DNA of 7,376 bases, taken from JAGLTZ01 sp023135015 (GTDB taxonomy: Bacteria; Blakebacterota; Blakebacteria; Blakebacterales; Blakebacteraceae). Location of the stretch: positions 1 to 7,376 of the forward strand of contig DAOVKT010000132.1 of assembly GCA_030631625.1 (NCBI GenBank), read 5' to 3'. Numbering within the stretch: position 1 is the stretch's first letter; each line of letters begins with the position of its first letter. Shown in pieces: positions 1 through 6,953 of the stretch. The notes below the pieces were generated by a model. That model was not told the origin of the DNA, made no database searches, and saw only the letters and a program-made list of their open reading frames with translations. The translations under genes and the position numbers were made by a program.

Positions 1-2004
1 ACCCCCTTTTATCCCACCCCCTTCCAGCCATTCCTTCACATCCCCGAAATCGACTCCTCTCAAGATCCCGGTTGCCACCGCGGGCTGACCGAAGTAGGCC
101 ACGCCGCCATACGGTCTCAGCACCCGGAACACTTCCTCCGCCGGGTAGCTGATCCTGTTGGATTCCAGTATCTCCTCGGAGACGATCAGGTTGGCGAAAT
201 AGTCGGGAAGACTCGACAGATCCCACTGTCCGACGGCGATGCGGGACCCCAGCAGGCCCGCTTCGTCAAATTTATCTCTGGCTCTCCTGACATTTCTCTT
301 ACGCCGGTCGATGCAGACGATCCTCAGGTCGGTCTGCCTGGCGAGCTCGAACGCGAGTCTTCCGGAACGGGCTCCGAGAACGAGACAGTAGCCTTTCTCA
401 ATACCGGTCTCCCGCACGATTTCCCTCACCGCGGACTGATAGACGCCCAACAGCCGGCCTTCCCTGAAAGGAAAGGAGTTGAGATCTGTTCTCACCTCCC
501 GTGCCCTCGCAGCACCGCCCTCTTTGAAGCAGTAATTGTTCCCTTTATCTGTGCTTACGAAGAGACGCCTGCCATAGACGGCCAGGCCCAGCACTCTGCC
601 GTCGACATCCGCACTCCACAGCTCACCACCAGTCCCGGCGTCGATCCCGATTACAAAGTCCTCCCCCCCAGCGATCACCATGTCGCCGGCAAGGATCAGT
701 GAACACAGGCCCTCGTGGGGATACTCCCACTCAAAACTCGAGGATTTGATGGCCTCCTGCTCGTCTGTGAGGCTGCTGATCCTCCCGGCTATCTCCTCGA
801 TCTGCTCATTGATTCTCCGGCTGGTTTCGATATCGGCGTCGGCCAGCCTGCTTCTGAGGTCTCTGATCGTGCCACGCAGTTCTTGCTTCTCCTCCTCCAT
901 GGCGCCCGCCCTGCGCTCAGCGTCCGAGTACTGTTCCCGGTTCAATGCGAAAATGCCTTCCAGCGTCGCCACATACGACACATCGGGGGCCGTGATCAGG
1001 TCGATCCCCGGGAAGAAGGCGTACGCTTCGCTCGTCATCGCCCCTGTTTCGATGTCGTATCCCACCTTGCGGGGGACTCCGCTCAGGTCCACTCCCGTGA
1101 CGAGCCGGTCCTCTTCCAGCAGCGCCCATGTGCCGCCCGATTTCCCACTGGGGCTCATGTAGTAGAGGAACTCGCCGGTATTGCGGTCGAATGCTGCAGG
1201 CAGTGCCCTGCCCGAAGGCACATACAGGATGTTTTCGGAAGCAACGAGGTAGCCGTGGGGTGAAATGCCGTTGAAATGGAGTTCATGGGCACGGTCGCCG
1301 ATAGTGTCATTCTTCCAGATAACCGCACCGGTTCCGGCATCCAGGGCGGATATGTATATACCTTCGTATGGGAAGACGCCCGCGGTGGAATAAGCGACCC
1401 CGTCATCGACAAGAACGCTGGTTCTCACGGGCCACAGGGACACCATATTCTCGTTTCCCAGAACCCTCTCATCGCCGGGACCTGCCAGATATTTCCAGAG
1501 AAGCCTGCCGCTGCGGGCATTGAGGCAATACACATACCCGTCGTCAGAACCCACGTATACCCGGTTCTTCCAGATCGTCGGTGCAAAGCGGACCGGCCCA
1601 TCAGTATAGAAAGTCCACTTCACCTTTCCGGTCCTGGCGCTGACCGCATATACCTTGAAATCGACTGAGGAGCCGAAAAAGACCCTGCCGCCGGCAACGG
1701 TCATGTGATAGGCGCGGTCGGTGTGCATCCTGTGGATACCTTCAGCGGGGTCGTACCAGGCAGGTTTCGGTACATGCGTTGGTCTGATAGTCCAGCTCAG
1801 TGAGAGCGGTGCAGACAGATGCTCATCCGTGATGCCGCTGCGCGCATTATCCTTGCGGTATGTCTCCCAGCCCTCAGGGCTTATCAGACTGCAGCTTGTC
1901 CCAGAGGTAATGAGGCACAGCAGGCCCAGACGGATTGCCAGTCTTCTAGGAGCCTGCCGGAGAAACCAACGATAGCGAGGGTTTCGATGGAGCCGGCATT
2001 TCAT
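1..2004 (-). CDS. PQQ-type beta-propeller / methyltransferase-like fusion protein, predicted lipoprotein (3' end beyond window)
   Basis: 668 codons are visible and the frame is still open at the left edge. The ATG is well placed: AAGGAGG lies 7 bases upstream, and the ATGA overlaps the stop of the ABC ATPase gene. Residues 1-38 form an Arg-rich, then hydrophobic signal ending GTSC, so a lipoprotein with a poor lipobox is likely. PQQ-propeller repeats follow, recognisable as [A/L]DAxTGxxxW-like strands at about 118-132 (VYAVSARTGKVKW), 158-172, 218-232, 270-283 and 451-465. A charged heptad-like helix at about 357-424 interrupts the propeller and is probably a coiled coil. From about 515 a class I SAM-methyltransferase-like domain begins: the motif I region is LVLGARSGRLAFELA, the acidic strand end is D566 (VCID), and 625-638 resembles the usual RVLRPGG motif. 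Motif I has lost its middle glycine (R546). Substrate and activity are unknown. Exporting a SAM domain is odd, because SAM is cytoplasmic. Fusion of these domains is family knowledge; localisation is inferred. Confidence 0.88.
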   Translation of the reverse strand, partial: MKCRLHRNPRYRWFLRQAPRRLAIRLGLLCLITSGTSCSLISPEGWETYRKDNARSGITDEHLSAPLSLSWTIRPTHVPKPAWYDPAEGIHRMHTDRAYHMTVAGGRVFFGSSVDFKVYAVSARTGKVKWTFYTDGPVRFAPTIWKNRVYVGSDDGYVYCLNARSGRLLWKYLAGPGDERVLGNENMVSLWPVRTSVLVDDGVAYSTAGVFPYEGIYISALDAGTGAVIWKNDTIGDRAHELHFNGISPHGYLVASENILYVPSGRALPAAFDRNTGEFLYYMSPSGKSGGTWALLEEDRLVTGVDLSGVPRKVGYDIETGAMTSEAYAFFPGIDLITAPDVSYVATLEGIFALNREQYSDAERRAGAMEEEKQELRGTIRDLRSRLADADIETSRRINEQIEEIAGRISSLTDEQEAIKSSSFEWEYPHEGLCSLILAGDMVIAGGEDFVIGIDAGTGGELWSADVDGRVLGLAVYGRRLFVSTDKGNNYCFKEGGAARAREVRTDLNSFPFREGRLLGVYQSAVREIVRETGIEKGYCLVLGARSGRLAFELARQTDLRIVCIDRRKRNVRRARDKFDEAGLLGSRIAVGQWDLSSLPDYFANLIVSEEILESNRISYPAEEVFRVLRPYGGVAYFGQPAVATGILRGVDFGDVKEWLEGGGIKGG

Positions 2005-2669
2005 CGCAATTCCTCCTTCACAATCCTGCCATTCTGCAGAGACATAATGCGATCGGCATATTGATCCACTACTCTCCCGTGCGTGACAACTATCACGGTG
2101 CCTCCTTCAAGGTGATATTCAGCAAGATATTTTATAACTTCTTCGGCATTCTCGGGATCGAGGTTACCTGTGGGTTCATCCGCCAGGATCAGTCTCGGTT
2201 TGCCGAACATGGCTCTTGCAATCGCTGTGCGCTGACTCTCACCTGCACTGAGCTCAGACGGTTTGTGACTTGCGCGTTCCGAAAGCCGGAACCGTTCCAG
2301 CAACTCCAGTGCTACGGTTCGATCCCTGTCCCGGTTACCAGCGCCTGCAGGCAGTAACACGTTCTCGAGGACATTCAGATACGGTATGAGATGAAACATC
2401 TGGAAAACGAACCCGATGTTCTCCGCCCTGAACCGCGCTCTCTGACCCTCAGGCAGTCGATATACATCCTCTCCATTGACTAATACAGAACCGCCCGATA
2501 CCCGGAGCATTCCGCCTGTGACCAGAAGCAGGGTCGTCTTTCCACTGCCGCTCGGGCCCCGGACGACGATAAACTCTCCTTCAGCAACCTGCATGCTGAC
2601 TTCTTCCAGCGCTGCAACATCACCAGAACCTGTCCGGTACCGCTTGCTGACCATATCGAGCTTGACCAT
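2001..2669 (-). CDS. ABC transporter ATP-binding protein, LolD/MacB-like
   Basis: This 222-residue nucleotide-binding subunit powers the permease encoded just upstream. All the ATPase motifs are present: Walker A GPSGSGKT (38-45), Q-loop Q90 in FVFQMFHLIP, signature LSAGE (140-144) leading into SQRTAIARA, Walker B LILADEP (160-166), D-loop GNLD (168-171) and the H-loop histidine H197. Length and motif style fit the LolD/MacB/FtsE group, which pairs with FtsX-type permeases and uses ATP hydrolysis for mechanotransmission or lipoprotein/lipid extraction rather than classic solute transport. The signature has Ala where most members have Gly (LSGGE), a mild change. The gene starts 2 bases after the permease stop (TAG at 2672-2674), and its TGA overlaps the next ATG. 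Only one ATPase and one permease gene are present, so a homodimeric transporter is likely. The family call is firm; the cargo is unknown. Confidence 0.96.
   Translation of the reverse strand: MVKLDMVSKRYRTGSGDVAALEEVSMQVAEGEFIVVRGPSGSGKTTLLLVTGGMLRVSGGSVLVNGEDVYRLPEGQRARFRAENIGFVFQMFHLIPYLNVLENVLLPAGAGNRDRDRTVALELLERFRLSERASHKPSELSAGESQRTAIARAMFGKPRLILADEPTGNLDPENAEEVIKYLAEYHLEGGTVIVVTHGRVVDQYADRIMSLQNGRIVKEELR
2012..2018 (-). promoter_or_regulatory. Ribosome binding site of the propeller-methyltransferase gene, inside the ATPase gene
   Basis: AAGGAGG, 7 bases before the ATG at 2002-2004, lies within the last codons of the ATPase gene. It is the strongest Shine-Dalgarno match in the operon, so the last gene can be translated well independently of coupling. 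Confidence 0.8.
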
Positions 2670-2671
2670 GT

Positions 2672-3820
2672 CTATTCTTCTCTCAGCGTCCGGGCGGGAT
2701 CCTGGGTGATCGCCATCATCGCTGGTATGAACGTCGATAGAGCAGCAAATGCCGGAGCTATGAGCAATGACCAGAGCAGCAAGCTATATATGGGTTCTAT
2801 CGCGCCTGCGGTGACCTTGAAGATTCCGGGACCGTACTTCAAGGTGATGAGAGTCCCGGCATAGAAACCGATCACCGCTCCGGCCAGGCCGAGCAGGACC
2901 GCCTTCCCAAGAAAGAGACCTGCGATCTTTCCGGAACCGTACCCCAGCGCCCTCAATACACCGATCTCCTGTTTCCGGTCTTTCACATTCATCATCGCCA
3001 GCGTCCCTATCCACACCCCACAGACGACCAGGACCAGGGGGATGATGAGTGCGAAGTATCTTTCGAACATCAGCCGCTGTCTCTCACGGGCAACGGCGAT
3101 GGTCCTATTCATGATGACCTTCGCTTCGGGAAGCACCTGGTTGAGCTGTCTCTTCAGGATATCAAGCGGGTCATCCTCATCGGATATGAGACAGAGGCAG
3201 TTCAACGCCTTGATCTCGTTGATTCTCCCCTGCAGTTGCAGGATCTCCTGCGCGTCCTCAAGGCGCGTATAGATGCGGATGTCCTCATCGCTGCCGGTCT
3301 CGGGCAGCGTCCTGGCCACCACGAGACTTCTACCCAGGATGTCAACCCGATCGCCCTGTTTGAGTGACAGCGCGTTTGCCGGTTCAAAGCCGACGGTGAC
3401 GGTTCCCGGCTCAATGATCTGACTCATCGGGCTCTTGGGCCGGCCAGACGGCTCGATCTCCGGCGCTATTCCGGTCAGGATGACTACTCTGCCGCGCCAC
3501 GTGATCTTCTTGTGCAGTGTGGCTGTCAGATGAGCGTAGGAGAAATCCTCATGACCGGCGAATCGAAGTACGTAATCTTCGGGCATATAGTAGTCCGAGA
3601 AACCTGTTGCCCAGAATGCCTCCATATCGGTTTCTCTGGGGATGATCCGGAGATTGAATCCCATGTCGCGCGTCAGGCGGATGGTCTCGCGATTTGAGGC
3701 CTCACTGGTCGTGAAGAATGATACGAATAAGGCCATTGCCGTGATCATGGCCAACGCACCCAGTACGAAGTTGAGCTGTCTGTGGAAGATCTCGCGAATA
3801 ATCAACTGCGGTATACTCAT
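2672..3820 (-). CDS. ABC transporter permease, MacB/FtsX/LolC-E type
   Basis: This is a 382-residue inner-membrane permease beginning MSIPQLIIRE. I chose the ATG at 3818-3820 because it forms an ATGA overlap with the upstream stop (3817-3819) and has GAGG shortly before it. A start 22 codons earlier is possible, but it adds a Cys- and Arg-rich tail unlike the family. The topology is classic for FtsX-type permeases: TM1 about 17-36, a large periplasmic domain about 37-255, then TM2 about 256-278, TM3 about 298-325 and TM4 about 345-370. The FtsX-domain hallmark is the cytoplasmic RKQEIGVLRALGYGSGKI stretch after TM2 (282-299). The C-terminus ends in PARTLREE, which resembles the usual PA.ALR.E ending. 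It should dimerise and couple to the ATPase encoded next. An unusual feature is a Cys-Leu-Cys pair (C208, C210) in the periplasmic domain. Cargo is not identifiable from sequence. Confidence 0.94.
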   Translation of the reverse strand: MSIPQLIIREIFHRQLNFVLGALAMITAMALFVSFFTTSEASNRETIRLTRDMGFNLRIIPRETDMEAFWATGFSDYYMPEDYVLRFAGHEDFSYAHLTATLHKKITWRGRVVILTGIAPEIEPSGRPKSPMSQIIEPGTVTVGFEPANALSLKQGDRVDILGRSLVVARTLPETGSDEDIRIYTRLEDAQEILQLQGRINEIKALNCLCLISDEDDPLDILKRQLNQVLPEAKVIMNRTIAVARERQRLMFERYFALIIPLVLVVCGVWIGTLAMMNVKDRKQEIGVLRALGYGSGKIAGLFLGKAVLLGLAGAVIGFYAGTLITLKYGPGIFKVTAGAIEPIYSLLLWSLLIAPAFAALSTFIPAMMAITQDPARTLREE

Positions 3821-5013
3821 GCTGCCCTCGCGCGCCCGCGCAGCAGGACAACCGTTCCTGCAATAACGACCAGCAATGCAATGCATCCAACGACCACTAA
3901 TGCCACTGTAAGCGCCGAACCATACCTTCCTTCTGTTGAAGCAAGTCCGCTGAGCTGGGCGGGTGAGATCGTCGAGGCATCGGACCTTTTACCCAGTTCC
4001 ACAAGGAACTCGTTGTACTCCCTGAAATTAGCTGCAGACGATCCTGTCCCGGACTCAGTCCAAGCGGCCGGATCGGAACCGATAGCCAGTATCTGGCTCA
4101 TATCCAGCTTTACCGCCGGGCTTTCCGCGTCGAACCCGAGACGTTTCACCACTTCAGATTGGGTCTGGGGCCCCCATACGAGCGGCATCATCATACCCAT
4201 CATCTGCTCTCTGTCGAGTCCACATTCGCACGACAGGCCGATTATGGTAAGGAGGTTATACAGGTTCTGGCGGGAGATCTCCTCGCCTTTCAACGTGGGG
4301 CCAAAACGGCGGCCTCTTCCATAGAAGACGGCCGCATGCGGAACCTCCAGTTCACTCTCGCTGATACCGAGACTCCAGAGCAGAACTTTCTCACGCGATA
4401 TCGATTCCCCTTCTATCCTGATAGTGTGGGGTGGAGCATCGATAGTCTGCACCATTTGTGGCATAGAGCGTTCTATTTCACTGTTCGCGGATCGGATCTC
4501 TTCCCTCGCTCTTGCGTTGCCTGCCGGATCTCTTCCTTCGATCAGAACGACCACCGCATAATGTCTGATAATATGCTGCAGGATCTTATCTCTCACCGGT
4601 GAGGAGACGACGCTTTCGATGACCGGCCATGCAGATTCACTGAATGGGTCGTTTGTGGAGGAGATGGGTATGACCAGTGATTGTCCCCAGGGTGAAGCCA
4701 GGACTGCTGAAGGGAATGACTGTATCTCCCAGAACTTGAGATATTCTAATGCAGGATCATCTTTGTCTATGTCGATATTTATTATCCTGAATTCTACGTT
4801 GCTATCGAGGAAACTTGTGTTAGAAATGTCTTTAATACTGGTGATGGTTCCTTCTGGAGTATCGTCTCGTACAAAATAGTACAATTCGTATGGTGACGAC
4901 CACATATCCGCAAACCCAACATCGCGCACGCTATAGATACAGAATATGGTCCAAGAGACACACAGAACAGAAGGTATAGTTATTTTACATATTGTTGTAA
5001 ATTTCAAGGACAA
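3817..5013 (-). CDS. Membrane-anchored protein with thioredoxin-like regions and a CEC motif, function unknown
   Basis: This is a 398-residue protein that I do not recognise as a named family. The start is TTG at 5011-5013. GGGAGG sits 9 bases upstream and no ATG occurs before codon 37. It overlaps the GT4 gene by 10 bases. A second TTG at 5005-5007 would overlap the stop as TTGA. There is one N-terminal TM helix (about 11-27) and one C-terminal TM helix (about 368-391) followed by RGRARAA, so the middle is likely periplasmic. Residues about 42-115 look thioredoxin-like: strand YELYYFV, strand EFRIINIDID and SFPSAVLASPWG, the last resembling the cis-Pro loop. There is no CxxC there. Residues about 152-265 may be a second such fold (YAVVVLIEG, HAAVFYGRGRRFGP), ending in C262-E-C264. 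It abuts the ABC permease gene, so a partner or accessory role is inferred. The first ~90 codons are AT-rich, unlike the remainder. Confidence 0.85.
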   Translation of the reverse strand: MSLKFTTICKITIPSVLCVSWTIFCIYSVRDVGFADMWSSPYELYYFVRDDTPEGTITSIKDISNTSFLDSNVEFRIINIDIDKDDPALEYLKFWEIQSFPSAVLASPWGQSLVIPISSTNDPFSESAWPVIESVVSSPVRDKILQHIIRHYAVVVLIEGRDPAGNARAREEIRSANSEIERSMPQMVQTIDAPPHTIRIEGESISREKVLLWSLGISESELEVPHAAVFYGRGRRFGPTLKGEEISRQNLYNLLTIIGLSCECGLDREQMMGMMMPLVWGPQTQSEVVKRLGFDAESPAVKLDMSQILAIGSDPAAWTESGTGSSAANFREYNEFLVELGKRSDASTISPAQLSGLASTEGRYGSALTVALVVVGCIALLVVIAGTVVLLRGRARAA

Positions 5014-6131
5014 GCTTCCGAACCTCCCAGGACTGTTATTTCAAATGCATCAAGATAAATCTGCAATGTTTTTTCTGCGGTAGTCTCTTTCGTGAATTCC
5101 TTCAGCTTCTCAGTAGCATTTGTAACGATTTCTTCCCTCAAAGTTTCATTGGAAAAAATTGTTAAAATGCCATCGACAAGCGTTTCAGGTTGTTTGATTT
5201 CACCCAGCATTCCCGTAACATTATGCTCTATGATTTCCGTAATACCTCCAGCATTGGTGGCGACTACCGGTACCTTACAGGCGATAGCATCAAGGATGGA
5301 AGTGCTGAGCCCCTCCGTTTCGGAAGTGACCAGGAATATGTCAAGTTCGGGCAGGATTTCAGGAATGTCGTTCCTGAAACCCGTAAAAATAACGTGTTCG
5401 TTCAATCCCTTATCATCTGCATAACCCTTCAATTGTTCTTCCTGTTTCCCTTCCCCGATAATGAAATATTTGGCGGGTATGCCCTTCTCCACCAATAAAC
5501 CGGCGGTATCCAGAAAAGTGGTATAGTCTTTATGCGGAGCAAGCGCGGCTACATTACCTACCAGGGGTGTTCCGGGAGGGATGTTGAATTCGGTTCTCAG
5601 CCTTTTGAACTCCCCACCGGTTGAAAATCTGTTCAGATCGATGCCGGAATGTATGGTGGTCAGCACGGACTTGTTTACTATATCCGAGCCGGTGATTTCC
5701 CTGATTGCATCGGATACACAGATGATCTTTGTGATGTTTTTGTGGTTGTACTTGCGTTTGGATCTGATCGGGAAATCCACCCTCCTGCTTACAATTATGG
5801 GAGTTTCATTGCCGAATAATGTTGCAGCAAGGATCGCAAATGTGAGGGCGTGTGAATCGTGAGCGTGAATAATATCGATCTCTTTCTTATTGCAGATATT
5901 TCTCACCTGTCGGGTAAAAAGTAGATTAAGATTGCTACCTTTTCTGATGGAAATGTAATTATAAGATCTAGAAATACAATATTGCTCCAGAACAGAGCTT
6001 CTTGCACATAATAGTACCTGTTGAACACCTTTTAAGTTCAGTTCTTCATAAAGATATGCTAATTGTTGTTCCCCACCCCTCCAGGTCTTCGCAGTAGATA
6101 TATGCAGAACAAGGGGATAGTTATTGCCCAT
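5004..6131 (-). CDS. Glycosyltransferase family 4 (GT-B fold)
   Basis: This is a 375-residue retaining GT-B glycosyltransferase, cytoplasmic or peripheral to the inner membrane. The N-terminal acceptor domain opens with VLHISTAKTWRGGEQQ, the glycine-rich loop typical of GT4, and contains IDIIHAHDSHAL (86-95). The C-terminal nucleotide-sugar domain has VGNVAALAPHKD (191-202), FIIGEGKQEEQL and the donor-binding region SETEGLSTSILDAIACKVPVV (270-290). Its EX7E motif reads E273...D281, a conservative change seen in some GT4 subfamilies. PVVATNAGGITEII follows, as expected. I chose the ATG at 6129-6131, 4 bases after the GT2 stop; it starts close to the first beta strand. An alternative ATG at 6161 would add 10 charged residues and overlap the GT2 gene by 26 bases. 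Neither has a strong ribosome binding site. It probably acts with the GT2 enzyme on LPS core or another surface glycan. Donor and acceptor are unknown. The gene is clearly AT-rich. Confidence 0.93.
   Translation of the reverse strand: MGNNYPLVLHISTAKTWRGGEQQLAYLYEELNLKGVQQVLLCARSSVLEQYCISRSYNYISIRKGSNLNLLFTRQVRNICNKKEIDIIHAHDSHALTFAILAATLFGNETPIIVSRRVDFPIRSKRKYNHKNITKIICVSDAIREITGSDIVNKSVLTTIHSGIDLNRFSTGGEFKRLRTEFNIPPGTPLVGNVAALAPHKDYTTFLDTAGLLVEKGIPAKYFIIGEGKQEEQLKGYADDKGLNEHVIFTGFRNDIPEILPELDIFLVTSETEGLSTSILDAIACKVPVVATNAGGITEIIEHNVTGMLGEIKQPETLVDGILTIFSNETLREEIVTNATEKLKEFTKETTAEKTLQIYLDAFEITVLGGSEACP
5023..5028 (-). promoter_or_regulatory. Ribosome binding site supporting the TTG start of the thioredoxin-like gene
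   Basis: GGGAGG, 9 bases before the TTG at 5011-5013 and inside the last codons of the GT4 gene, favours this TTG over the one at 5005-5007, for which the spacing would be 15 bases. Confidence 0.6.
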
Positions 6132-6135
6132 TGGA

Positions 6136-6894
6136 TCAACCAGTTTCCTTTTTGATCTCATTCAGCTTTACATACTTGAGATAAGCTGCATAAGCAGAGA
6201 TCCTGCAAATACGGTAACCTGCTCGACCATCGAGTATCCCGAGTTTCAGGAAATACATCCTTACGAATCTGGAAATGGCGCTGAAAATACCTTTGAATCT
6301 GAATCCTCCCTTGTTCTTGTCCAATAATTTCCGCGCTCCCAGGAGTGAGTACTTTTCAACTCTCTCATAATGTTCACCTATGGAATAATACGGATAGTGC
6401 AGGAGATCTCCCTTCAGATGCGTTGAAATGGATTCCCCTATGAATTTGATCTCCTCATGCACGTAATCCCCTTCCCATGCCGCTATATTTTTTGGAAATA
6501 ACCGGGTTTTTACATCCGGATACCAACCGCAGTGTTTTATCCATTTACCGCAATAATTGGTCAGCCGGTTGAAACAATAAATTCCATCCAATTCTTTCTC
6601 TTTCTCTCTTTTGATCGAATTTATCAATTCCTCCGAAAGTGCTTCATCGGCATCCAGTGAAAGGATGTATTCAAAGCTGGCTTGTTGGTTCGCATAGTTT
6701 TTTGTTTTTGAATATCCCTCCCATTCTTTTTGAATAAAATGAACACCTTTCGATTTGCATATCTCTCCAGTTTTATCGGTTGAAAATGAATCAACAACGA
6801 TCACTTCGTCTGCAACGTCTCGCAGTGAATCGATGCAACGCCCGATGTTCCTTTCCTCGTTCAGGGTGATGATGACTGCTGAAATCCTGATCAT
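6136..6894 (-). CDS. Glycosyltransferase family 2, WaaE/KdtX-like
   Basis: This is a 252-residue inverting GT-A glycosyltransferase. The nucleotide-sugar fold is plain: ISAVIITLNEERNIGRCIDSL at the N-terminus, VADEVIVVDSFSTDKTGEI, and the metal-binding DAD at 81-83 (YILSLDADEALS). The WaaE/KdtX-like subfamily, which adds a sugar to lipopolysaccharide inner core, is suggested by the CGWYPDVKTRLFP stretch, the VHEEIKF motif (H146, E147, likely catalytic region), LLHYPYYSIGEHYERVEKYS, and the C-terminal LGILDGRAGYRI followed by a membrane-associating helix. I chose the ATG at 6892-6894. A TTG two codons earlier is the only other in-frame start, because a stop lies just before it. No ribosome binding site sits at normal distance from either start; the nearby GGAGG serves a five-codon reading frame instead. 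This is the first gene of the operon. A sugar-specific name would be guesswork. Confidence 0.93.
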   Translation of the reverse strand: MIRISAVIITLNEERNIGRCIDSLRDVADEVIVVDSFSTDKTGEICKSKGVHFIQKEWEGYSKTKNYANQQASFEYILSLDADEALSEELINSIKREKEKELDGIYCFNRLTNYCGKWIKHCGWYPDVKTRLFPKNIAAWEGDYVHEEIKFIGESISTHLKGDLLHYPYYSIGEHYERVEKYSLLGARKLLDKNKGGFRFKGIFSAISRFVRMYFLKLGILDGRAGYRICRISAYAAYLKYVKLNEIKKETG

Positions 6895-6918
6895 TGCCAA
6901 TTGATCATCTCAATGATC
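6889..6918 (-). promoter_or_regulatory. Inverted repeat enclosing the GT2 start codon
   Basis: GATCATTG (6889-6896 on the plus strand) and CAATGATC (6911-6918) are perfect 8-base inverted copies separated by 14 bases. In the operon mRNA this hairpin would bury the GT2 ATG in its 3' arm and start directly beside the GGAGG. A competing 6-base stem (6903-6908 with 6913-6918) shares the same upstream arm, so the two structures exclude each other. Translational control of the first gene is possible but inferred. Confidence 0.35.
6891..6908 (-). other. Possible five-codon leader reading frame overlapping the GT2 start
   Basis: ATG at 6906-6908 is followed by four codons and a TGA at 6891-6893, encoding MINWQ. 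GGAGG (complement of 6918-6922) lies exactly 9 bases upstream of this ATG. The TGA overlaps the GT2 ATG as ATGA, the arrangement used for translational reinitiation. It may be real or may be chance; no conservation data are available here. Confidence 0.3.
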
Positions 6919-6953
6919 CTCCAGGCAATCGATAGGGAAACTCAACTTCCGCC

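Noticed and set aside
140..144. LSAGE instead of LSGGE in the ATPase signature (residue positions) as evidence of an inactive ATPase
   Set aside because: Ala at this position is a mild change, and every other catalytic motif is intact.
680..1263. Two overlapping plus-strand open frames of 160 and 182 codons
   Set aside because: They lie antisense to the propeller-methyltransferase gene, whose minus-strand frame shows clear domain repeats. Their translations are Ser- or Arg-rich with no recognisable motifs.
3821..3886. Longer N-terminus for the permease
   Set aside because: The extra 22 residues are Cys- and Arg-rich and unlike FtsX-type permeases. The internal ATG has the ATGA overlap and a GAGG upstream.
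4159..4602. Plus-strand open frame of 147 codons, with another just upstream at 3782-4324
   Set aside because: Both are antisense to the 398-residue gene, have no ribosome binding site of note, and show low-complexity, shadow-like composition.
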